From SIG653 sp964509125 (GTDB lineage: Bacteria; Bacillota; Clostridia; Oscillospirales; CAG-382): DNA of 36,636 nt. Position 1 is the first letter of the stretch. Each line of letters starts with the position of its first letter. A program made the position numbers and the translations under genes. The notes under the pieces are model-generated. The model made no database searches, was not told where the DNA came from, and worked only from the letters and a program-made list of their open reading frames with translations. The stretch spans positions 1 through 36,636 of the forward strand of contig CAZDVZ010000020.1 in assembly GCA_964509125.1 (NCBI GenBank), read 5' to 3'. This document shows, piece after piece, positions 7,436-14,364 of the stretch.

Positions 7436-7685
7436 AATAATCTCCTTTTCTGTTTGTAACATTATTATATAAAGGTATTGTTTACCAAAGATTTTATAAA
7501 TGTTTTTTGTTTTCTTTACCTGACAAACGCATTATAATATTTGTTTGTTTTCAAAATTTTTGAGGAATGTTGCCGAAATATTATTTTAAAAAAATAAACG
7601 CCGCTGAAAAAAGCGACGTTAATTGTCGGGGGGCTAACGTGATATAATTAGTCTTCTACATAGATATTCGACCAGCGTTAAAAAG
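7436..7685. other. Intergenic region with a second minus-strand terminator
   Basis: An AT-rich stretch of about 250 bp. AACGcCGCT (7597-7605) / AGCGaCGTT (7612-7620) is a hairpin followed on the minus strand by a long T run, a second terminator about 65 bp downstream of the tRNA terminator. The DNA between the two hairpins (7621-7685) has no ORF; on the plus strand it holds TGATATAAT (7641-7648), an extended -10 without a good -35. A short RNA is possible but unsupported. Confidence 0.4.
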
Positions 7686-7713
7686 AAGGACCTTGTCAGA
7701 AGACAAGATCCTT
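7686..7713 (-). terminator. Terminator of tRNA-Gln
   Basis: AAGGACCTTGTC / GACAAGATCCTT (one mismatch) around an AGAA loop, with T-rich sequence on the minus strand, directly after the tRNA. Confidence 0.8.
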
Positions 7714-7716
7714 TTC

Positions 7717-7790
7717 TGGCTGCGGATGAAGGATTCGAACCCTCACATACAGAGTCAGAGTCTGCTGTGCTACCATTACACAAATCCGCA
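7717..7790 (-). tRNA. tRNA-Gln (anticodon CTG)
   Basis: Folds as a full cloverleaf on the minus strand: acceptor TGCGGAT / ATCCGCA, D stem GTGT/GCAC, anticodon stem GCAGA/TCTGT with loop CTCTGAC, four-base variable loop, T stem GAGGG/CCTTC with TTCGAAT. The anticodon CTG reads CAG. The discriminator G and the CCA end are encoded (7717-7720). Flanked by a consensus promoter and a terminator, so it is a single-tRNA unit. Confidence 0.97.
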
Positions 7791-7825
7791 AAAATCCGCA
7801 AAAGTGTTTTTTGTTTGCGTGAAGT

Positions 7826-7854
7826 ATTCTACCATATAACACTTGGTTTGTCAA
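7826..7854 (-). promoter_or_regulatory. Promoter of tRNA-Gln
   Basis: TTGACA (7849-7854), 17-bp spacer ending TGG, TAGAAT (7826-7831) on the minus strand, about 36 bp before the mature 5' end. Confidence 0.88.
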
Positions 7855-8026
7855 TACCTTTTTTCAATATTTTGAGAAAACTATGCATTTTTTAAGCTTA
7901 ATTTCTATTTCTTTTTTGTTGATCTATGTTTTAACATCTTTGATATTAATTGCTCTAACTAAATATATTTTATCTAATTGTACGAAAAAAATTCAAAAAT
8001 AATCTAAAAAAAACTTGATAAAACTC

Positions 8027-8055
8027 TTTACAAACGGGGAAAAATATGGTACAAT
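8027..8055 (+). promoter_or_regulatory. Promoter of rpsO-pnp
   Basis: TTTACA (8027-8032), 17-bp spacer ending TGG, TACAAT (8050-8055). Gives a leader of about 90 nt before rpsO. Confidence 0.85.
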
Positions 8056-8061
8056 ACATTT

Positions 8062-8155
8062 TGTATTCGGGTAAGCTCGGTTTTGGGAGTAACAAATTGT
8101 GTTTCACCTAACCCAATGCTGTGCTTCCACCGAAAATAATATGGAGGTGAAGCAA
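8062..8155 (+). promoter_or_regulatory. rpsO leader, probable S15 autoregulatory element
   Basis: The leader contains TTCACCT (8103-8109), which pairs exactly with AGGTGAA (8145-8151) containing the ribosome site. A competing stem GCTTC (8123-8127) / GAAGC (8149-8153) uses the same bases. Mutually exclusive pairings that hide or expose the Shine-Dalgarno are typical of S15 leaders, where free S15 represses its own translation. The pairing is visible; S15 binding is inferred. Confidence 0.6.
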
Positions 8156-8422
8156 ATGATCACAAAGGAACAAAAACAGGCTTTGATCAATGAGTATGCT
8201 ATTTGCGAAGGCGACACAGGGTCTCCTGAGGTTCAAATCGCTATCCTTACTTTCAGAATCAACAGCCTCAACGAGCATCTTAAGGCTAATCCTAAGGATA
8301 ACCACTCTCGTCGCGGTCTTCTTCAAATGGTAGGTAAGAGAAAGAAATTCCTTAATTATCTCATTTCTAAAGATATCAACCGCTACCGTTCTATCATTGC
8401 ACGTTTGGGCATCAGAAAGTAA
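8156..8422 (+). CDS. rpsO: 30S ribosomal protein S15
   Basis: 88 residues, full length for S15. It contains the canonical ITKEQKQALINEYA start, GDTGSPEVQIAILTFRINSLNEHL, the KDNHSRRGLLQMVGKRKKFLNYL core and a C-terminal RYRSIIARLGIRK. S15 binds 16S rRNA helices in the platform of the 30S subunit early in assembly. GGAGGTG sits 5 bases before the ATG at 8156; the longer in-frame GTG start at 8099 would run through the regulatory leader and is rejected. The rpsO-pnp order is widely conserved. Confidence 0.98.
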   Translation: MITKEQKQALINEYAICEGDTGSPEVQIAILTFRINSLNEHLKANPKDNHSRRGLLQMVGKRKKFLNYLISKDINRYRSIIARLGIRK

Positions 8423-8449
8423 GCGGTAAAAAGAGTAAGTATGCTTTCG

Positions 8450-8492
8450 GTGGGCGGCACCGGCAAATTTTCCTTTTTGCCGAGTCGCCCAC
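8450..8492 (+). other. rpsO-pnp intercistronic hairpin
   Basis: A long two-part stem: GTGGGCG (8450-8456) / CGCCCAC (8486-8492) outside, CGGCAAA (8461-8467) / TTTGCCG (8476-8482) inside. It lacks a clean T run, so it may be a processing site or partial terminator between rpsO and pnp. In Escherichia coli the corresponding region is cut by RNase III and used for PNPase autoregulation; the analogy is inference. Confidence 0.6.
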
Positions 8493-8595
8493 ATTTCTTA
8501 AGTTGAATTTTGCTTTCACATTTTAATTTGTTTCCAAAAAAATCATATAAAAAGAAAGATGCTTGACGATGGAGCAAGCAGAGAAGGAAGAAAAA

Positions 8596-10695
8596 ATGTT
8601 TGAAAATTTCAAAGTGTTTGAAACGACGTATGCCGGCAGACCTTTAGTTGTTGAAACCGGTAAGATTGCACAGCTCGCAAACGGCTCTTGCCTTGTAAGA
8701 TACGGCGAAACTGCAGTTCTTGCAACAGCTACAGCTTCTGCAGCTCCCAGAGACGGAATCGATTTTTTACCCCTTTCCGTTGATTATGAAGAAAAACTTT
8801 ATTCTGTAGGTAGAATTCCCGGAAGTTGGAACAGACGCGAAGGCAGACCTCCTGAGAGTGCTATCCTCACATCACGTGTCATTGACCGTCCTATCAGACC
8901 GTTGTTCCCAAAGGATTTGAGAAACGATGTTGTAATAAGCTTGACGGTTATGTCTGTAGATCCTGATTGTTCGCCTGAAATTACAGGTATGATTGGCGCA
9001 TCTATCGCTTTATCCATTTCCGACATTCCGTGGAATGGGCCAATCGGTGGCGCATTTATGGGGCTTGTTGACGGCGAGATCGTTGTGAATCCCACTGCAG
9101 AACAAAGAGCAAAGAGTGATCTTCAGCTTACTGTTGCCGCGAGCGAAAAGAAAGTTGTTATGATCGAAGCGGGCGCAAACGAAGTTCCCGATGATCTTAT
9201 GTTTGAAGCTATCATGAAGGCACATGAGGAAATCAAACCCATTATCGAATTTATCAACGGAATGGTTGCTGAAATTGGTAAACCCAAGTTTGAATATCCT
9301 TCTTGCGAAGTGGATCCTGTTATGTTCGACAAAATCGCAGAAATGGCAGAGGCTGACGTTATGGAAGCTCTCTATACAGACGACAAAACTGTTCGTGATG
9401 CTAAGCTTCAACCTATTTATGAAAGAGTAAACGAAGCATTGGCAGAAGAATATCCTGATTCTCAGGTTATGATAAACGAATGTATGTACAAGCTTCAAAA
9501 GAAAATTGTACGTCGTTGGCTCCTTACAGAGAAAAAGAGAGTTGACGGAAGAAGCATGGATCAAATTCGTTCTTTAGCATCCGAAGTTTCTCTTCTTCCC
9601 AGAACCCACGGTTCGGGGCTTTTCACCAGAGGACAAACTCAAGTTCTTTCCATTGCAACTCTTGCTCCCATGAGTGAAGTTCAAATCCTTGATGGTATTG
9701 GTGACGAAACTGAAAAGAGATATATGCACCATTACAATATGCCCGGTTATTCTGTGGGTGAAGCCAAAGCAGCAAGAACGCCCGGCAGGCGCGAGATCGG
9801 TCATGGTGCATTGGCAGAGCGTTCTCTTGTTCCTGTTCTTCCTTCTGTTGAAGAATTTCCTTATGCTATCCGTGTAGTTTCTGAAATCGTTTCTTCTAAC
9901 GGTTCCACATCTCAAGGTTCTGTTTGTGCTTCTACATTGGCACTTATGGACGCAGGCGTTCCCATTAAGGCTCCCGTTGCAGGTATCTCATGCGGTCTTA
10001 TTACCGAAGGCGAAAACTGGATGACTATGATCGACATTCAAGGTCTTGAAGACTTCTTTGGCGATATGGACTTTAAAGTTGCAGGTACGAAGAACGGTAT
10101 TACTTCTATCCAAATGGATCTTAAGATCGATGGTCTTACGCCTGAAATTATAAAGAGCGCATTCGAAACAACCAAAAAAGGTAGATTCCATATTATTGAT
10201 AATGTTATCCTTCCTTGCATTAGCGCGCCTCGCGATGAAGTATCAAAGTATGCGCCTAAGATGATATCTACGAAGATTGATGTTGATAAGATTAGCGAAG
10301 TTATTGGTAAAGGCGGAAAAGTTATCCAAAAAATCTGTGCTGACACAGGCGCAAAAATTGACATCGAAGATGATGGCTCTGTATTTATCTCCGCTATTGA
10401 TAAGGATGCTGCATACAAAGCACTTAATATCATCAATGCTATTGTTCTCGTTCCAGAACCCGGTCAGATCTTTGAAGGCGTTGTAACAAAAATTATGACA
10501 TTTGGTGCTTTCGTTGAATTTGCTCCCGGTAAAGAAGGTTTGGTTCACATCTCCAAGCTTGACAGAAAACGTGTAGAAAAAGTAGAGGATGTTTGCAATG
10601 TGGGCGATACTATCAAAGTAATGTTCCTCGAAATTGACGATAAGGGCAGATATAACCTCTCTCGTAAAGATGCTCTTACAAAAAATGATCTTTAA
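8596..10695 (+). CDS. pnp: Polyribonucleotide nucleotidyltransferase (PNPase)
   Basis: 699 residues, normal for the family. PNPase degrades RNA 3' to 5' by phosphorolysis as a trimer. Two RNase PH domains (about 8-215 and 310-535; ARTPGRREIGHGALAERSL, GDMDFKVAGT) flank a helical linker, followed by a KH domain with the GKGGK loop near residue 570 and a C-terminal S1 domain (about 620-690, FEGVVTKIMTFGAFVEF). ATG at 8596 chosen because GAGAAGGAAG lies just upstream and the product then starts like other PNPases; an in-frame ATG at 8563 lies upstream of this ribosome site. Probably cotranscribed with rpsO. Confidence 0.98.
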   Translation: MFENFKVFETTYAGRPLVVETGKIAQLANGSCLVRYGETAVLATATASAAPRDGIDFLPLSVDYEEKLYSVGRIPGSWNRREGRPPESAILTSRVIDRPIRPLFPKDLRNDVVISLTVMSVDPDCSPEITGMIGASIALSISDIPWNGPIGGAFMGLVDGEIVVNPTAEQRAKSDLQLTVAASEKKVVMIEAGANEVPDDLMFEAIMKAHEEIKPIIEFINGMVAEIGKPKFEYPSCEVDPVMFDKIAEMAEADVMEALYTDDKTVRDAKLQPIYERVNEALAEEYPDSQVMINECMYKLQKKIVRRWLLTEKKRVDGRSMDQIRSLASEVSLLPRTHGSGLFTRGQTQVLSIATLAPMSEVQILDGIGDETEKRYMHHYNMPGYSVGEAKAARTPGRREIGHGALAERSLVPVLPSVEEFPYAIRVVSEIVSSNGSTSQGSVCASTLALMDAGVPIKAPVAGISCGLITEGENWMTMIDIQGLEDFFGDMDFKVAGTKNGITSIQMDLKIDGLTPEIIKSAFETTKKGRFHIIDNVILPCISAPRDEVSKYAPKMISTKIDVDKISEVIGKGGKVIQKICADTGAKIDIEDDGSVFISAIDKDAAYKALNIINAIVLVPEPGQIFEGVVTKIMTFGAFVEFAPGKEGLVHISKLDRKRVEKVEDVCNVGDTIKVMFLEIDDKGRYNLSRKDALTKNDL

Positions 10696-10710
10696 TTAAA
10701 ATTCATAATA

Positions 10711-10756
10711 AGCTGTTTCAAATACAATTTTAAGCTGTGTTTGAAACAGCTTTTTT
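10711..10756 (+). terminator. Terminator of pnp
   Basis: AGCTGTTTCAAA (10711-10722) / TTTGAAACAGCT (10740-10751), a perfect 12-bp stem followed by six T. Confidence 0.93.
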
Positions 10757-10854
10757 GTTATACAAAAATGGAACTTTGTTTGAGTATTGATGTAAAAAAT
10801 ATATTTTTTAATGAGATTTGTTTGTGTGAATATAAATAATAAATATAAAAAACT

Positions 10855-10889
10855 GCGTCAGACGTCTTTGATGTGTCTGCGCATTTTTT
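10855..10889 (+). terminator. Second terminator-like hairpin upstream of the recombinase
   Basis: GCGtCAGAC (10855-10863) pairs with GTCTGcGC (10875-10882), followed by T6. No gene is seen between this and the pnp terminator, so it may insulate the recombinase gene or end an unrecognised short transcript. Confidence 0.55.
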
Positions 10890-10959
10890 AGCGTATGATT
10901 ATTTGTGTTTGAAGTTAAAATAAGAGAAAGCGAAGATTACAATTTTTTAAGGAGAAAAA

Positions 10960-11547
10960 ATGAATATTTACGGATATGTGCGTGTGAGCTCTAAAGATCA
11001 AAATGAATATAGACAATTTATTGCGTTTGAGAATGTTGGAATAATAAAAAGAAATATATATTTCGACAAAATATCAGGAAAAAACTTTGAACGTCCACAA
11101 TATAAAAAGATGATAAAGAAACTAAAAAAAGACGATTTGCTCTATATAAAGAGTATCGATCGTCTTGGAAGAAATTATGAAGAAATATTGCAACAATGGA
11201 AGATACTAACTAAAGAAAAAGGTGTGGATATTGTTGTTTTGGATATGCCCCTTCTTGATACAAGAAGGGGAAAGGATTTAATGGGAACATTCCTTTCAGA
11301 TATTGTCTTGCAGGTGTTATCTTTTGTTGCGGAAAATGAAAGAACCAATATCAAACAGCGGCAAGCGGAAGGGATATCTGCAGCCAAGGCAAGAGGAGTC
11401 AAGTTCGGAAGGCCACCCACTGTTTTGCCTGAAAATTTTCGGTCTATATGCGAATTGTGGTATTCAAAACAGGTTACTCTGAAAGAAGCAGCAAGAAAAT
11501 GCAATATGCCTGTGAGTACATTTTATGGCTTAGCACGCAAAATATAA
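10960..11547 (+). CDS. Serine recombinase, DNA invertase/resolvase family
   Basis: 195 residues, the size of Hin/Gin-type invertases. The N-terminal catalytic domain begins MNIYGYVRVSSKDQ with nucleophile Ser10, followed by IYFDKISGKNFERPQ, KSIDRLGRNYEEI, and the E-helix region GTFLSDIVLQVLSFVAENER. A short C-terminal HTH (LKEAARKCNMPVSTFYGLARK) binds DNA. TTAAGGAG lies 7 bases before the ATG. Eight bases after its stop begins an inverted-repeat pair enclosing a promoter, and beyond it a glycosyltransferase. This layout suggests that it inverts that segment. Transposon resolvase is the alternative, but no transposase or res-type array is nearby. A leftward promoter in the segment would make RNA antisense to its 3' end. 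Confidence 0.92.
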   Translation: MNIYGYVRVSSKDQNEYRQFIAFENVGIIKRNIYFDKISGKNFERPQYKKMIKKLKKDDLLYIKSIDRLGRNYEEILQQWKILTKEKGVDIVVLDMPLLDTRRGKDLMGTFLSDIVLQVLSFVAENERTNIKQRQAEGISAAKARGVKFGRPPTVLPENFRSICELWYSKQVTLKEAARKCNMPVSTFYGLARKI

Positions 11548-11554
11548 AAAGTTC

Positions 11555-11571
11555 GAAAAAGTATACATTTT
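11555..11571 (+). repeat. Left inverted repeat of the serine-recombinase switch
   Basis: 17 bp around the palindrome GTATAC; the half-sites AAAAAGTA and AAAATGTA differ at one position, and the central dinucleotide AT is itself symmetrical. The larger stretch 11551-11576 also forms a 9-bp-stem hairpin (GTTCGAAAA / TTTTCGAAC) in this orientation only. Confidence 0.85.
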
Positions 11572-11588
11572 CGAACTCAATAAGTCAA
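11560..11588 (-). promoter_or_regulatory. Leftward promoter inside the invertible segment
   Basis: On the minus strand: TTGACT (11583-11588), exactly 17 bp, TATACT (11560-11565). It points toward the 3' end of the recombinase gene in the assembled orientation, and no terminator is seen to its left. After inversion it would occupy 11665-11693 on the plus strand. Confidence 0.75.
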
Positions 11589-11681
11589 TATAATTCTATC
11601 CTTATTATACATATATTTGCGATTAAAAAGTGTATTTGATTTTATTTTTTTAAAAACAAATAGTAAATTTTCCCCACTTCT

Positions 11682-11698
11682 AAAATGTATACTTTTTC
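11682..11698 (-). repeat. Right inverted repeat of the serine-recombinase switch
   Basis: Exact reverse complement of the left repeat, 59 bp before the glycosyltransferase start codon. Contains the rightward -10 TATACT. Confidence 0.85.
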
Positions 11699-11756
11699 AT
11701 ATGCAAGAAAAGCGTATTGTATTTGAAAATGTGCAAACAAAATGGGGGATTTATTT

Positions 11757-12728
11757 ATGCCACAAATAAGTATAATAGTACCGGTATATCAATCTGAAAA
11801 GTTTCTTAAAAAATGTATTGAATGTATATTGTCACAGACATTTTCTGATATTGAACTTATTCTCGTGGATGACGGATCAACGGATGGTAGTGGAAGAATA
11901 TGCGATGAATATGCGATTGAGGACAATAGGGTTGTTGTAATCCATCAAAAAAATAAAGGCGCATCTGCTGCAAGGAATATGGGGATGTCCATAGCTCGAG
12001 GAAAATATTTAATGTTTTGCGACAGCGATGACGAGGTTTCTCCCATGTGGGTTCAGAGATTGTTATCTTTGAGCGATAAAGAAACCTTGCCTATTGGAGC
12101 ATATTGTAATAATTTAACTGAATTGGGCAAGCAAAAGGTTATATTTGTGAATTCGAACGAAAAAGTTCCCGTGTGCAATTATTATAAATATAATTGTGCA
12201 GGAATCGCAGGTTACATATGTAATGCCCTTTATATGACAGATATCGTCAAAGATAACAACTTATATTTTCGTGAAAAGTTTGAGATGGGAGATTATAATG
12301 AGGATCTGATTTTTGCACTTAGATATGTTTCTTATATAAAAAATATAGTGTATACCGGATATGCAGATTATATGTATAAAGTTCGTAATGATAGTATGTC
12401 AAAAAGCTTTGACAAATATTATTTTGAAAAATATTCTGAAAAATACGCTCTTTGGAAATCTTTCTTGGAAAATAGTGAGGAAGAAAGGAAAGATCTTGCA
12501 TCTAAAATGATATATCATTTCCTATCTGCTCTCCAAAAAGAATTTGAAGCCAAAAAAGGATATAGACGGTTTAAGCAAATTGTTTTGTCCGATGAAACAC
12601 AAGAATGTGTAAGAATTGGCGATGTCTCTAAAGAGAATCCTAAAATAATAAAAATGATAAAAAAGAAAAAAGCATTTTCGCTTTATTTGTTTTATAGTCT
12701 CATATCATTAAAAAAGAAAAGAAGATAA
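11757..12728 (+). CDS. Family 2 glycosyltransferase
   Basis: 323 residues with a GT-A fold (IIVPVYQSEKFLKKCIECIL, LILVDDGSTDGSGRICDEYA, NKGASAARNMGM, and the metal-binding FCDSDDE). Such enzymes transfer sugars from nucleotide sugars to capsule, exopolysaccharide, teichoic-acid or glycoprotein acceptors at the cytoplasmic face. The C-terminus is basic and amphipathic (MIKKKKAFSLYLFYSLISL), perhaps membrane-associated. ATG at 11757 follows GGGGGA and gives the family's usual N-terminus; the in-frame ATG at 11742 lies upstream of that ribosome site. It stands alone, without other polysaccharide genes. Its only visible route to expression is the invertible segment, so phase-variable surface glycosylation is inferred. 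Confidence 0.92.
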   Translation: MPQISIIVPVYQSEKFLKKCIECILSQTFSDIELILVDDGSTDGSGRICDEYAIEDNRVVVIHQKNKGASAARNMGMSIARGKYLMFCDSDDEVSPMWVQRLLSLSDKETLPIGAYCNNLTELGKQKVIFVNSNEKVPVCNYYKYNCAGIAGYICNALYMTDIVKDNNLYFREKFEMGDYNEDLIFALRYVSYIKNIVYTGYADYMYKVRNDSMSKSFDKYYFEKYSEKYALWKSFLENSEEERKDLASKMIYHFLSALQKEFEAKKGYRRFKQIVLSDETQECVRIGDVSKENPKIIKMIKKKKAFSLYLFYSLISLKKKRR

Positions 12729-12780
12729 TTATATTTTAGACGTATTGCTGACTCCGTTTTTTAATTGAATTTCATTATTC

Positions 12781-12823
12781 AACACCTCGGATTTTCAATA
12801 GAATTTCTGAGGTGTTATTTTTT
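12781..12823 (+). terminator. Terminator of the glycosyltransferase
   Basis: AACACCTC (12781-12788) / GAGGTGTT (12809-12816) with further inner pairing, followed by ATTTTTT. Confidence 0.9.
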
Positions 12824-12835
12824 GGCAAAAAACAA

Positions 12836-12864
12836 TTGACAAGTTTTTTTATATATGGTAGAAT
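12836..12864 (+). promoter_or_regulatory. Promoter of the Gfo/Idh/MocA gene
   Basis: TTGACA (12836-12841), 17-bp spacer ending TGG, TAGAAT (12859-12864). Confidence 0.88.
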
Positions 12865-12908
12865 CAATCCATGAACAAAAGTTTTAACTGTTAAGGAGTG
12901 TGACCCAT

Positions 12909-14153
12909 ATGGAAAACAATGGAAAATGTAAAAAATTAGTTGTTTTGGGATACGGCGGAAGAGGCCGTATTTATTCGGATTTTGCTAAGAAATATCCCGA
13001 AAAGTTTAATCTCGTTGCGGTTATTGATAATAACCCTGTGAAGGTGGAAACAGCAAAGTCTTTGTATAACGGAACACAGTTTTTTTCCGATTATCACGAT
13101 TTTTTAAATGCTAAAATTGAGGCTGATCTTGTTGCAATTTGCACGCAGGATGAACAGCACAAAGAACACGCTATCGCTATGATGGAAGCAGGATATGACT
13201 TGCTTTTGGAAAAGCCTATTGCAACTCATAAAAATGAGTGCGAGGAGATATATGCAGCAAGTAAAAAGTATAACAGAAAAGTTATTGTTTGCCACGTTTT
13301 GCGTTATTCGCCTTTCTATTCCGCTATTAAAAAAGCTATTGACGATGGAAAAATCGGAGAAGTAGTTTCTATTCATGCGAGTGAAAACGTAGGTTTCTAC
13401 CACCAAGCTCACAGCTATGTTCGCGGGCCTTGGAGAAACGAAGCACAGTCAAGCCCGATGATTTTGGCAAAATGTTGCCATGATATGGATATTATACGTT
13501 ATCTTATGGGTGAAGAATGTCTTTCCGTTAACTCATATGGAAGCTTGAACTATTTTAACGAGAAAAACGCTCCCGAAGGATGCACGGAATATTGTTCTGA
13601 TTGTAAATACGAAGACTGTATGTACAAAGCTCAAAAGCTCTATCTGTTAGAAAGAGGAAAATGGTGCGCAGGCTACTTCACCTTTGGTGAATGGACAGAT
13701 GAAAATATTTTGAAGTGCTTGGAAAAAACTCAATACGATAAGTGCGTTTTCAAAAACGACAACGATGTTGTCGATCACCAAGTAACTATTATGCAGTTTG
13801 CAAATGGAAAAACCGCTTGTCATACTATGTGTGGTTTTAGCAGAGATAGCTACAGAGATATAAAAATATATGGAACAAAAGCTGAAATTTACGGTTTGAT
13901 GGAAGATAACAGCTTTGAAATCAGAAACTTTGACGGAGAAGTAGAAAAGGTTAATATTGATATTTCTGCCGCAACTGTTGGCGCACATAGCGGCTCCGAC
14001 TATTTTATGATGGATAGCCTTCATAAGGTCATAAACGGAGAAAAAGCAGACGGAGTTACATATCTTGATGTTTCCATCGAAAGCCATTTAATGAGCTTTG
14101 CCGCGGAAGAATCCCGCCGAAGCAATGGAAAAACAGTTAATATCGTTAAATAG
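12909..14153 (+). CDS. Gfo/Idh/MocA family NAD(P)-dependent oxidoreductase
   Basis: 414 residues. The N-terminal Rossmann domain (VVLGYGGRGRIYSDFA, DLVAICTQDEQHKEHA) carries the family EKP motif (DLLLEKPIATHK), with Lys as the likely catalytic base, followed by an alpha/beta substrate domain (about 125-end). A four-Cys insert (CTEYCSDCKYEDCMY, about residues 221-235) is often seen in clostridial members and may bind metal. These enzymes oxidise sugars, inositols or sugar phosphates; the substrate cannot be read from sequence. ATG at 12909 chosen with AAGGAG 11 bases upstream; the in-frame GTG at 12900 is too close to that site. Own promoter and terminator. Confidence 0.92.
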   Translation: MENNGKCKKLVVLGYGGRGRIYSDFAKKYPEKFNLVAVIDNNPVKVETAKSLYNGTQFFSDYHDFLNAKIEADLVAICTQDEQHKEHAIAMMEAGYDLLLEKPIATHKNECEEIYAASKKYNRKVIVCHVLRYSPFYSAIKKAIDDGKIGEVVSIHASENVGFYHQAHSYVRGPWRNEAQSSPMILAKCCHDMDIIRYLMGEECLSVNSYGSLNYFNEKNAPEGCTEYCSDCKYEDCMYKAQKLYLLERGKWCAGYFTFGEWTDENILKCLEKTQYDKCVFKNDNDVVDHQVTIMQFANGKTACHTMCGFSRDSYRDIKIYGTKAEIYGLMEDNSFEIRNFDGEVEKVNIDISAATVGAHSGSDYFMMDSLHKVINGEKADGVTYLDVSIESHLMSFAAEESRRSNGKTVNIVK

Positions 14154-14178
14154 TTTTACTAAATTAATAAAAACATAC

Positions 14179-14225
14179 AGAGCCATCTTGGATAAGCAAT
14201 GTTCTCCAAAGTGGCTCTGATTTTT
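14179..14225 (+). terminator. Terminator of the Gfo/Idh/MocA gene
   Basis: AGAGCCA (14179-14185) / TGGCTCT (14212-14218), then GATTTTT. Confidence 0.75.
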
Positions 14226-14310
14226 GTGAAAATGTTTATGAGAGATAAATAACTCAGTTTAAGTTTGTATATATTTGTAAACGGTTGAAAAATATTGTTT
14301 AAGATAAAAA

Positions 14311-14339
14311 AGATCTGCACTCGGAAAAAGTACAGATCT
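14311..14339 (-). terminator. Terminator of the metallophosphoesterase-YugP operon
   Basis: AGATCTGcAC / GTaCAGATCT, a 10-position stem with one mismatch, followed on the minus strand by TTTTTT. Confidence 0.85.
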
Positions 14340-14364
14340 ATAAAGCTTTTAAATGATTGAAAAA

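Larger units (their letters stand above)
11555..11698. other. Predicted invertible promoter segment (serine-recombinase switch)
   Basis: 144 bp bounded by a perfect 17-bp inverted repeat: GAAAAAGTATACATTTT at 11555-11571 and its reverse complement at 11682-11698. Similarity extends inward to 21 of 23 positions. Inside, a leftward promoter has its -35 in the unique DNA and its -10 in the left repeat. Because the repeats match, the right repeat holds the equivalent rightward -10 (TATACT, 11688-11693), but in the assembled orientation the -35 position (11665-11670) reads AAATTT. Inversion would place TTGACT there at 17-bp spacing, driving the glycosyltransferase. The assembled state is therefore read as OFF. 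Inversion is inferred, not shown. Confidence 0.75.

Noticed and set aside
7783..7802. Second tRNA or attachment site beside tRNA-Gln
   Set aside because: A short direct repeat of AATCCGCAAA lies at the tRNA 5' end, but there is no integrase, prophage gene or second cloverleaf nearby.
11551..11576. Terminator of the serine recombinase
   Set aside because: The 9-bp hairpin is AT-rich, has no T run on either strand and is explained by the quasi-palindromic recombination site.
11589..11594. Plus-strand TATAAT inside the serine switch as a rightward promoter in the assembled state
   Set aside because: The position 17 bp upstream reads CATTTT and there is no TG extension. The leftward TTGACT-N17-TATACT is much stronger. 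It remains a possible weak promoter.
10960..11698. Transposon with terminal inverted repeats
   Set aside because: The recombinase lies outside the repeats, the enclosed DNA has no gene, and no target-site duplication is seen.
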